From positions 8,972,001-9,036,000 of the forward strand of contig NC_135013.1 of the NCBI RefSeq assembly GCF_051020955.1: DNA of 64,000 bases. Reading direction: 5' to 3'. The notes under the pieces are model-generated. The model made no database searches and was not told where the DNA came from. It saw nothing but the letters and a program-made list of their open reading frames with translations. This DNA comes from Megalopta genalis (Eukaryota; Arthropoda; Insecta; Hymenoptera; Halictidae). Both the position numbers and the translations under genes were made by a program. This document shows, one piece after another, positions 54,814 through 64,000 of this stretch (its first letter is position 1; each line of letters opens with the position of its first letter).

Positions 54814-56206
54814 TATAAAATATCGAAGTATACATCCTTAACCAGATTGCCGTTGACGAGTATACTCGTCCCGAAGAAATGGCAACATTTCCCGTCACGA
54901 CGAGCACACTCGTCAAAAACAGCCGATAGCATTTTAATCCGACATCGAGAACGAGACGAAACGTTCGAATCGGCCAATTTCTATGGACTCTCTATTTTTT
55001 TCAAATCGAACACTGAAAGTCGATGTTCGCGTAAACGCCTAGAAGACAGCGTGAACGTCCACTTCGACGCGTTATGCGAAACAATGTCGGCTCGCGGAGC
55101 AAGGTCGCAGAGGACGTTATAAATTATCGGTCGCGTCCAGGAAGGTAACGCGCGAGGGTATCAGGGGCGGCCGGATCGGTCGTTAATTAAAATTTCATCG
55201 GCGATGCTTGATCGCCACACCTGATTTGTCGGATCTGCCCGTATAATTCAAAGTCCTCGCCGAACGATCGGCCGCGTCGAATCATTTGTAACCCACCGAC
55301 CGTGACACCGCCGCCATTACGCGGCCCATTAAGAAAAACACCGAGAGACACGGCTGACGAGATATACCGGCTACGAAGAATGTTGTTAACCGTCGCATAA
55401 TGGCGCTCCTAATCTTTATTGGCCCGAGAAACACGCTTCGCGACCCATTAATATCGGGCTCGCGTGTGCGTTTTATGATACCCCGACAAGTATAACACCG
55501 CTCGTTGCCGCGTTTTCGACGACCGGCGCAATAGTTGAACCAAAGCTCGAACGTTCCGTCGACGTTGCTTCCGACGGGGCCCGTCGCTACCTGTTCGGTG
55601 CTCCGATGTCGCGACCGCCGCGTCGCCGTCTTCAACGACCGCGATACTTCATATTCGAGCCGATCTTTCGGAGATACTGCGCACCGTGGCTCCGAGTGGC
55701 TCGTACGCGATCATTCTTCTTCTTTTTCCTTTTTTTTTTTTTTTTTTTGCGCCGCTACATATTCGCGTTCGATCAAGATTAGAACGGGCAACAAGCCACA
55801 CGGAGAAACGGTTCGACTTAATAACTGTCGGATCGTGAAACGACGCCTAAAAGATGACGGCGTTTAACGGAAACGTATATTTCGCCGGCGACGTGGTCGA
55901 CTGCCGGTGAAAGTGGACCGTGGTCGTTTCGATACGGCGAACAGCATACCGGAAACGCTTAGGTATCCCATGGAACAGGATTGTCGGCACGTGTGAGGCA
56001 ATTTTTCTCGCATCCGTTCGATTTCGCGCTGTCGAATGTTTCGTTATCGTTTTTACGCTGTGCTCCGTTGTTAACATAAACTTTAATACGTAAACGTAAC
56101 TGTAAGATAAATAATAGATCTGTTACGCGATGTTAAAGTCTCGTAAAGCATGCAATAATTTTGTTACAGTTTCGTTTATTCGATAATATAGTCGGAAGAC
56201 TAAAGA
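54814..56206. other. Unique sequence, CpG-rich middle
   Basis: The palindrome GACGAGTATACTCGTC lies at about 54855-54870, just right of a TTAA (54839-54842), resembling the subterminal palindromes of the window's TTAA families; no partner end was found. 55140-55700 is CpG-rich, with a poly-T run at 55729-55748. No gene recognised. Confidence 0.4.
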
Positions 56207-56210
56207 TTAA

Positions 56211-56908
56211 CACGTTCCGTGCCGAGCTTTTTTTACTCGAATCTTCACACTTTGATATTTTACTAAAATATCAAAATATATAATATTACGTGCAATTATT
56301 AATTCTCGTACACATAACAACGTAACAAAAACTTATCAACGCCCATTCTTGCGGTGGAAATTGATTCTTCGGTTCTAAATTTCTTGTAAACAATTTGTTC
56401 AGTTCACTAAGTAAACATGTAAGCGTGTACCATCGATGGTACACGTGGCACGGAACGTGTTAATGGACGTGTCCTCGTTGTAATGGAAAATGTACGAAGT
56501 CGAGTAAATCCAATCTTGTTATTGTTATAAAACAATTAATTAGTCGTCTTTAAGGCTGTGTAATTTCAGTGTTCGACTGTTCAAAATGCAATCCTCTATT
56601 GTATTTTTCTAAGACGTAAGCAAAATTTATTTTCTCGTATGAATACAATGGATTGCAGCATTTGAGCTCAATTTGAAAGCCCCCCCCCCCCACACTATTT
56701 TCTGAATTCAAGGAACAGCTCTTTCTTCGATTGCGTCGTGGTATTCGCATCGATACGATCCATAATGTCTGCCAACATCGTACGTGTTAAGTGATCTTAA
56801 GAAAAGTAGTAATTTAAAGCTAAAAATAAGTTTAAATTTAAGATAAACATAAATAATATCGGACAGGCAGAAGTCTAGGAGTGGATGGTACACGTGGCAC
56901 GGAACGTG
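56211..56908 (+). mobile_element. TTAA-flanked element, family O copy 3 (long form)
   Basis: 698 bp between TTAA at 56207-56210 and 56909-56912. Left terminus CACGTTCCGTGCC; terminus GGCACGGAACGTG occurs twice, at 56459 (short-form end, followed by TTAA) and at 56908 (outer end). The left 249 bp is the short form; the right 450 bp is shared with 24914-25332 up to the second terminus. Confidence 0.85.
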
Positions 56909-56912
56909 TTAA

Positions 56913-57105
56913 ATAACTAAAATGACAGAAGATTAAATAACTGAAAAGACAGGGGACTAAATGACTAAAAAGACAACAGACCGAAGAACTAAAAATATGG
57001 GAGGCTAAATAACTAAAAAGATAGAAGACAAAAGACTAGAAGTCTAAAAATCTAAAAGGCTAAATAACTGAAAAGACAGAAGACTGAATAACTAGAAAGA
57101 GATTT
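56913..57105 (+). repeat. Degenerate minisatellite, about 24-bp units
   Basis: Irregular repeats of ctaaataactaaaaagacag between the O3 element and 57105. Confidence 0.65.
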
Positions 57106-58088
57106 TTAAAAAATCTGCGATCATCGTGTATTTTGAACACAAGAACCTTTTATCGCTGCGAAATCGGACTCGTCTATTCTCGTAGTAGATTGCCCCTGCT
57201 GGTCGGACAGGAAGAATCTACGGCGCGTTGTACAGTGTCACTAAGAAATTGATGATGACTCCCTCGAGGCCGAGGACGCCTATTAGTCAACGAGGACACA
57301 CTGTCGAATCGCTATGAGCTGACCGCTTCCTATATTTCCCTTATACCGATTTACGATGAAAGTAAAGATCTCTATCGTCGCTACAGAGAGACACGCCCAC
57401 GGAAGATTATTTCTGGTAACCAGAATGGAAAAGCATTCTGGATGTTGTGGGCTTTATACTTGTCGGACAACGACTTTCCTCGATATACTTAATGTCACAT
57501 TCTGTTCCGTTCAAATGTCAAAACCCTCTTTTATCTTCCTCAAGTGACAGAAAGCTCCGTCCGACAACGTTTAATCTCCGTCGCAGTAAGCGATCGAGCA
57601 GAACTTGATGGACATCTTAACTCGGGCCACGCCCCCATATCTAAGTACAATTTTTAACACCGAAATCACATCGAACGTCGAAACAACAGTGAAATCCTGT
57701 ACGAGAGAATAAAAGTTTCTTCGAAGAACGAGAAGGCTTCAGAATTCGTCGCGCGCGCGAATAGAGGTTTATTAAAAAATTATGCGTTCGATTGAATCCG
57801 TTGTGGCATCTGTTACAAAATAGAGCAAAAATGTATGATTTGCTGCTGAGAAACTATCGATAAGAATATTCGGTCATCCAATATCGGAATCATTCGTTAT
57901 TTAAAATATTATTTACCTGTAATCAGCTCTATCCATAGCGAATCATTTAAAAAACAATTTATTGTATAAATCAATAAAGACAGATATAAAGCGGTTTCAC
58001 TAAGTAACTGTTATATTATCCGAATATTTATATTACTATGCCTGAGAACCGTATAATCGAGGCTTTACTGTAGCAAAAGAACAAAAGT
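57106..58088. other. Non-coding stretch, no gene seen
   Basis: Unique AT-rich sequence. A 63-codon frame at 57356-57547 has no motif. Confidence 0.4.
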
Positions 58089-58207
58089 GCCAACAGCACG
58101 TGGTGTTCCCAGGCGGTCACCCATCCAAGTACTGACCACGCTCAACGCTGTTTAACTTCGATGATCGGACGAGAATCGGTTTTTTGCAGCGTGATATGGC
58201 CGTTGAC
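58089..58207 (-). rRNA. 5S rRNA gene, copy 2
   Basis: 119 bp on the minus strand, start GTCAACGGCCATATCACGCT, end CACGTGCTGTTGGC. The C-box GGATGGGTGACCGCCTGGGA matches the consensus better than the other copies. It has the same A-rich loop (GCAAAAAACCGATTC). Only a TTTT follows, a weaker Pol III stop. First of three units at 460-462-bp spacing. Confidence 0.8.
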
Positions 58208-58548
58208 GGGAGAAACGTGTGACAATTACGCTTTCTCCTCTTTCCCCTCATATCTTTCGTAATGAGACTTAACTGTAAACAATGAATTTAACAATAACCA
58301 GAACATGCGATTTGGTCATTGAGGACAGCCACAGATCATTTATAATTCCCAAGGAAAGATTTCCACTTGTGTCCGAGATATGTCTGTATACCATCTTCAC
58401 CCGCAATTGTTCGTAAAACTAACGAGTAAGTAATATACATTGTTATTTATTACATCATACGCGTTTGCTGCGTCACGGAACAATTTTGTAGGGAGAACAG
58501 TTATTTGATTTTATTAATTTAGATAGCGGAAATAAATAAAAAAAAAGT
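58208..58548. repeat. 5S spacer, unit 1
   Basis: 341-bp spacer; closely matches 58668-59010, and its part near 58380-58548 also matches 53140-53322. Confidence 0.8.
58538..58546 (-). terminator. Pol III T-run terminator of 5S copy 3
   Basis: Nine A on the plus strand, two bases past the gene's 3' end on the minus strand. Confidence 0.75.
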
Positions 58549-58667
58549 GCCAACAGCACGTGGTGTTCCCAAGCGGTCACCCATCTAAGTACTAACCACG
58601 CTCAACGCTGTTTAACTTCGATGATCGGACGAGAATCGGTTTTTTGCAGCGTGATATGGCCGTTGAC
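58549..58667 (-). rRNA. 5S rRNA gene, copy 3
   Basis: 119 bp on the minus strand, nearly identical to copies 1 and 2, with complete helix I, A-box and C-box and a strong T-run terminator. Confidence 0.8.
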
Positions 58668-59010
58668 GACGTAAGAGTAACAACAATTGCGTTTTCTCCT
58701 CTTCCAGCACATATCTCTCGTGGTAAGTCACAAATACGAGCAATGAATCTAACAATAACGAGAACATGCTCTTCGGTCACTGAACACAGCCGCATGTGAT
58801 TCATGGGTCTCAAGAAAAGATTTCCACTTGTGTCCGAGGAATGTCTAAATACCATCTTCTCCTGCAATCGTCCTTAAAACTAATGGGTAAATAATAATAT
58901 ACATTGTCATTTATTACAGAATATGCTCTTCCTGCGTTTAAAAAAAAATATTATGGGAGAAAAGTTGTCTGATTTTATTAATTTAGATAACGGAAATAAA
59001 TAAAAAAAGA
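58668..59010. repeat. 5S spacer, unit 2
   Basis: 343-bp spacer homologous to 58208-58548, with scattered substitutions. Confidence 0.8.
59002..59008 (-). terminator. Pol III T-run terminator of 5S copy 4
   Basis: Seven A on the plus strand, two bases past the gene's 3' end on the minus strand. Confidence 0.7.
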
Positions 59011-59129
59011 GCCAACAGCACGTGGTGTTCCAAAGCAGTCACCCTTCTAAGTACTAACCACGCTCAACGCTGTTTAACTTCGATGATCGGACGAGAATCG
59101 GTTCTTTGCAACGTGATATGGCCGTTGGC
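59011..59129 (-). rRNA. 5S rRNA gene, copy 4
   Basis: 119 bp on the minus strand. GCCAACGGC and the 3' GCTGTTGGC pair without the T-G wobble seen in the other copies. It carries changes in the C-box region (GGGTGACTGCTTTGGAACACC), so this is the most diverged copy inside the array and may be a pseudogene. Confidence 0.7.
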
Positions 59130-59305
59130 TGATAATATCAGATTATTAATCGAATAAAATTTTGCATTATCAAAATTTCGCATACATTGAAAATTCTTTG
59201 GTCTGAAATGTTCCTGTTGAAAACTGAAACATGTGGTTATGGTGGCGAGCTCGCTGTTGTCTACTGCGTCTAAATGTATATAAGCGATGAGGAAAGATAA
59301 ATTAA

Positions 59306-59629
59306 CCCCTTAACGCGCAGAAACGTATTAACACGGGCGTGCAAAACCGGCCAAAATGTGCAGACCCGTATATATACGGTCGGCGTCGCAACTTATGTTA
59401 TGTTACCTATATTAATTGAAAAACAGTACGATGGGTACAAAATTCGATCTGCAATGCGATTCAATATTCACTATAATTATTTATCCACTATTTTTATTGA
59501 ATTTTTAGTAAGTTTTACATTTTTTTTACATATTTATTGAAATTAAGGTCCAAATATGTATTTTCTTAGATAAAAAAAAAAATTGATTTTTTTTGGTCGG
59601 TTTTTTTTTTTAAATTGTGCATTAAGGGG
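59306..59629 (+). mobile_element. TTAA-flanked MITE, family Q
   Basis: 324 bp between TTAA at 59302-59305 and 59630-59633; termini CCCCTTAACGCGCA and TGTGCATTAAGGGG. The palindrome CCGTATATATACGG lies at 59366-59379. The short frame inside is not credible as a gene. Confidence 0.75.
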
Positions 59630-59633
59630 TTAA

Positions 59634-60615
59634 CCTACGATTTCTTTCACAATTTTATATCGATTAGCACTTCTTCGTTCTTAATACGACAACAGAAAAC
59701 TCAGTTCCAATTTAGAAGAAATGAATAATAAATTAGTAATGAATATTTAGTACTTTGCGTACGAAATCTTCGTCAAGAGTCTGATTTCTAGTTAGAGTGC
59801 AAGGGGTCTAATCATTTGTCTACGTAGAGTACTGAGTACAGAATACTCTGATCAAAGATTACAGATTACCAAATTCAATCACGATTACTGATTTATTCTA
59901 GCAACGTTTTGTTTGATTAATCGTAGGCTGACTAAGCCGTGTTTATTTCGTCTCGGAATTGTTTACGTGTCTCGGAGACTCTGAGATAGCTGAGTCTACC
60001 GTTGTTTGAGTTCCCCTACCCTGCTCGAGCCATCGAGTAACTTCTGTATACACCGGTTAGTGTTTACCGAATTAGCAAGGAGAAAAGCCATTTTAGGTAG
60101 CCTAGTGTAAACAGAAGAAGTAGCTGGCTAAGAATATGTATGTATATACATACATATTCTTTCTATTCACAAATAAATTCGTCTAATAAAATCAGCGTAC
60201 TTGTCGCTTCCTTTACACTCATTCGGTATAATATAATTTCGTTTCCTTTTTTTTTTTTTAGAAAAAAGTGACCGAATACCTGCGATCCAACGAATTTAAA
60301 TATAAATCCGACGAGAAATTGATTTGTCGATACATAGGTAAAGAAATTTTGTTTTGGTTAAAATATAACCTCGACTTCGGTTTTCATCCGACCGTTAAAT
60401 CCTGCGGTCAACGATTACGATTACCACGATTACTTTCCGTAATCAGTTACAGATGTACATAATCGTAAAATAAATTTGGAACAAAGCAGCCACCGACACT
60501 CGCCGCACACCCGGGCGTTAATTTATGCCCGGCTGTCGGTAAGCTTAGAGTCGATGTACAGATGTACATAATCGTAAAATAGTCGATTACTGTCCGACTC
60601 CGGTAGACGGTCAGC
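59634..60615. other. Unique AT-rich stretch with a long palindrome
   Basis: A perfect 30-bp palindrome at 60131-60160 (arms AGAATATGTATGTAT). A direct repeat of acagatgtacataatcgtaa lies at 60449 and 60556. The AATAAA-containing stretch 59940-60240 has a vague LTR look but no paired LTR. Confidence 0.45.
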
Positions 60616-61725
60616 TTCGGGTAGGTTCGTAGGATACGCGAGGGACGGGGTAAGGGTTTCGTACCTGGCAGGGGGTTACGGCCGGGGTATCAGGGCGGCG
60701 GCGGCGGCGGCGGCAGGATACGAGAGGGTCGGGCCGAGGAGGAAGAAAAGGTGGAGGTAGTGGGATGAGAAAAGAAATGCCACATAAATAGATGAGCTGT
60801 CGGAGCGGCGGGATTACGTATGACGGGACACGAGGACGGAGGAGGCGAGATGATATCTGGTTCGGGTAGGCACGGTGATAAATCTGTGGGCCTCTGTCAG
60901 GTGGAGGCGCGCAGGCAAGGAGCGTACGAAACGGACCGGCGGCGATCAGCTTCCTACCGCGCGCGCCTCCTTTGTCTCGTCGGTTCTTGGGATAGCTGGA
61001 ATCGATCAAATCCTTACGAATTTCGCCACCGTGGAACGCGCCCGGTTCGGCGGCTCCGCGCCGCTCCGCGCCGCTCGGCCCCGCTCGGCCCCGCTCGGCC
61101 CCGGTCGGCTCGGCCACGGCGCGGCGTCTTCGCGCTCCGGCCCCTGGATAACGATCGAACGATAGACGATAGCGATAAACGATCGAGCACCGTGGAATCC
61201 GACGAGCCGGTGGCTCGTGATTGATTCTTTGCCCCGAACCAACTATCCGGGGACGACTGAATCGATCGATCTGCGGATCAGTCGATTTCTTTTGTGGCGA
61301 ATTTATGTTTCGCTGGATGGGCGGCCTGTGCGGAGTTTCGCCAGTTCGCTGGTGGAAAAAGGGGTTACGTTTGTTCGTTATTTGTCTATGGCTGACGAAC
61401 TCGTAGAAACGAAATGACTCGAGCGGTATGATTTCTAAGAAAAATTATATATCGAAGATTTTTGCACCGAACAGTCGGTAGCGTACAAAATTATGCGAAA
61501 CGTCAATGACTGTTTTATTGAAAAGAAATCTTCTCTAGTTTTGTTCTGAAAACTCTTCGCGATTATATCATCGAAATTATTTGTCACAAAAATTGATTCC
61601 AATAAAGCGAAGATGATGCTACATTTCTGACCGAGTTGTGCTAATTCAATTATATCGTAATCCGTGACTAAAGTAATTTAATTACTTAGTATTTTGTATT
61701 TGTACTGCAATTGCAATTACGAATT
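60616..61725. other. CpG-rich block then AT-rich stretch
   Basis: (GGC)n at 60694-60714 and a GCTCGGCCCC decamer repeat at 61051-61113. Long frames on both strands (up to 168 codons) run through these repeats and are compositional. Confidence 0.45.
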
Positions 61726-61730
61726 ACGAT

Positions 61731-62537
61731 GCGATTGAATATATAATGCAATTGTATTACATACTTTGTAATTGAATATATAATGGAGTTGTATTACATA
61801 CTTTGTAATTGAATATATAATGGAGTTGTATTACATACTTTGCAATTGAATTGTAATGCAATTGTATTACATACTTTGTAATTGAATTGTAATGCAATTG
61901 AATTACATACTTTGTAATTGAATTGTAATGCAATTGAATTACATACTTTGTAATTGAATTGTAATGCAATTGAATTACATACTTTGTAATTGAATTGTAA
62001 TGCAATTGAATTACATACTTTGTAATTGAATTGTAATGCAATTGAATTACATACTTTATAATTGAATATATAATGGAGTTGTATTACGTACTTTGTAATT
62101 GAATATATAATGGAGTTGTATTACATACTTTGTAATTGAATATATAATGGAGTTGTATTACATACTTTGTAATTGAATTGTAATGCAATTGAATTACATA
62201 CTTTGTAATTGAATTGTAATGCAATTGAATTACATACTTTGTAATTGAATTGTAATGCAATTGAATTACACATACTTTGTAATTGAGTTGTAATGCAATT
62301 GAATTACATACTTTATAATTGAATATATAATGGAGTTGTATTACGTACTTTGTAATTGAATATATAATGGAGTTGTATTACATACTTTGTAATTGAATAT
62401 ATAATGGAGTTGTATTACATACTTTGTAATTGAATTTTAATGCAATTGAATTACATACTTTGTAATTGAATTGTAATGCAATTGAATTACATACTTTGTA
62501 ATTGAATCATAATAAGATTGAATTACTTTGTAATTAT
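61731..62537. repeat. 36/37-bp satellite with higher-order structure
   Basis: About 22 units. Type a (36 bp) contains ATTGTAATGCAATTGAATTA; type b (37 bp) contains ATATATAATGGAGTTGTATT; both end with the tail TTACATACTTTG. Units are arranged b,b then a-runs, then b(acgta variant),b,b then a-runs, twice. An about 260-bp higher-order block is therefore itself duplicated. Because 36 is divisible by three, a false open frame with a 12-residue period appears on the minus strand. Confidence 0.9.
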
Positions 62538-64000
62538 AATTCCTTGACTAATTCAATTGTAATTCTGCACAACTCAAGCTAAAGCTGGCCATCTTGCGAT
62601 CCACTTTGTAGCCAATTCTATCGCGTCACGGTAATGTACACGTTGTCTTCGGTTCAGCAACGAAACTTTTCACAAGCAGCCGCGCGACAGTCTCTCGCAT
62701 GAGTTATTCTCATATTCTCACACGGTTATTTTCCACAGTAATTGGGAATAGCTGTGTTCGCGCTAGGAGTCAGCTATGAATCTTGCCAGGCCGCGCGAGG
62801 AAAATCTGCGGAATGAGAAAGCCCGGCTGAAGTCGCATAAATTTCGCGAGCAAGCATTCCGACAGCGCCGTTTCTGCGTCCGCAGGATATTCCGCAAGAC
62901 ATTTACCGTCGATCTAGTAGATAAATATCCATCGTTCGGTGCGCCGCGCGCACGCCGAACATCCTACGTTCTGCATCCATAAAATTCCAATCGCGTTAAC
63001 AGCGCCCATTTTTCCATGCCACCGATGAGAACGAAAGCGGCGGAATGTTGGGAACGATATTCGCTCGTTAACCGTTTCATCAACGAGATTTCGACACGTT
63101 GTTCATCTTACGCGGTTCCAATCATTTCTCGAGCTTCTTAAAATATTCTTGCAATTCGTGCATGACAGTGAACTATTATCGTATCTACTTCGCTGATTTT
63201 ATAACAAAGAGGACTAGACGATGTTTAAAGAAGATCGAGAGAATTTAAAAACATCTGTTTGTTACTTTCAACTTACTATAATCGTTAGGATAAGGAAGCT
63301 GCTTTTATCTAGCTCCTGTTTGTTGCAATTGGTGAAGAAAATTTCTATTTCAGAATTGAATAAACTTTTATCCGGACGACGGATAAAAGACAGAGAGACC
63401 AACGAACAAAGTTTTATGCGCGTCACTGTCGGATAAATATTCACTCGAATAAATGCGTGTCTAGGTAAAAATTTATAATGAGATTCGATTCGAATAAGAA
63501 TTTATTCATGCGGAAAATAATTGATTTGACTAAAAATGATAGAACAAAAAGTGTTTTTTTCATAGCTCATCGATTCGTTTCTTCCATATTACTTTTTCGA
63601 ATTGTTGGAATAAAGAATTGTTCGAATTATCCGAATGAAAAATTATTCGAGAAAATTCGAGAGAGAGAGAGAGAGAATAATATTCAACTCTGCTTCAGAT
63701 GAATCACGCAGTAAGCCAAACATTAAAAAAGAAGATACATAAAACAGTTCGCCAAAAGAATTTATCATGATTCAGCTAAAAGGCGTCGTTGAACCGAAGC
63801 TCGGAGTATACGTTGAACGAAGCGTTATCGCACTAAACTAAAAAAAAATGTGTCCCGCTGCACTGCATATCCCACCGCCAGTAATCTTCTGCAAATAGGA
63901 ACGATATTTTGTTTCCTCGGAGCCCTCATTAGAGGAGGAAATCTCCTGCTCCGGAATGGCAAGCTTTCCGCCTGATCCCGTCGCCGACAGTTTTAAGATC
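62538..64000. other. Unique sequence to the window end, no gene seen
   Basis: Frames of 60-75 codons at 62776, 63221 and 63478 have no motifs or splice support. Confidence 0.4.

Noticed and set aside
59940..60240. Possible solo LTR with AATAAA
   Set aside because: No TG...CA ends, no target duplication and no second LTR could be identified.
60268..60462. 64-codon frame after a T-tract and AG (possible exon)
   Set aside because: The apparent acceptor is a generic poly-T/AG; there is no donor at the end and no recognisable residue pattern.
61757..62041. 94-codon minus-strand frame with a 12-residue period
   Set aside because: Result of a 36-bp satellite unit being divisible by three; no start context or flanking coding sequence.
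61731..62537. CRISPR-like 36-bp repeats
   Set aside because: The units are directly tandem with no unique spacers, and the genome is eukaryotic.

Overview
The window looks like a repeat-rich, intergenic or intronic stretch of an insect genome. The evidence is a mellifera-type mariner, piggyBac elements of the TTAA type, tandem 5S rRNA genes, eukaryotic splice signals, no operon-like gene packing, and alternating AT-rich and CpG-rich blocks without obvious CpG depletion. A hymenopteran (bee or ant) is my best guess, but that is inference. Almost none of the window is cellular protein-coding sequence. The best candidate is a minus-strand pair of phase-compatible exons (12294-12579, then about 10280-10647) of a protein I do not recognise.

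Layout. 1-7.4 kb is a cluster of TTAA-flanked elements (families W, X, Y, Z, V, U) plus a piggyBac deletion derivative. 7.4-13.6 kb is mainly CpG-rich unique sequence with the candidate exons and foldback copy A1. 13.6-21.4 kb holds W, A, D and Y copies, a rearranged mariner and an abutting Y-X pair. 21.4-24.6 kb is CpG-rich unique sequence. 24.6-32.4 kb holds O, A, T, X, Z and E elements, including an X inside a T. 32.4-36.2 kb has CT microsatellites and a degenerate 160-bp tandem repeat. 36.2-48.5 kb has a second mariner, D, L, P and S elements, a frameshifted hAT-like transposase remnant, a 5S-like fragment and a strong hairpin. 50.2-50.6 kb is a long ATTAT array in the loop of a foldback element. 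52.2-54.8 kb has two piggyBac elements, each keeping the end of a transposase gene with its cysteine-rich domain, and one 5S gene. 56.2-59.6 kb has a long-form O element and a tandem triplet of 5S genes. 61.7-62.5 kb is a 36/37-bp satellite with higher-order structure.

How it fits together. The dominant theme is TTAA-targeting, piggyBac-type short elements: at least 12 families with different terminal inverted repeats, about 25 copies. In most families a short palindrome private to the family begins or ends about 13-18 bp inside one terminus. That is where the near-palindromic internal repeat bound by the transposase cysteine-rich domain dimer lies in known piggyBac ends. I read these families as separate non-autonomous lineages, each adapted to a different transposase. 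Elements insert into each other, and three times they abut by sharing a single TTAA. A second set of elements uses TA duplications: foldback family A (seven copies), families D and E (ends beginning CAGGGTGTCCC), and family N. Family letters (A, D, E, L, N-Z) are my own labels, not database names.
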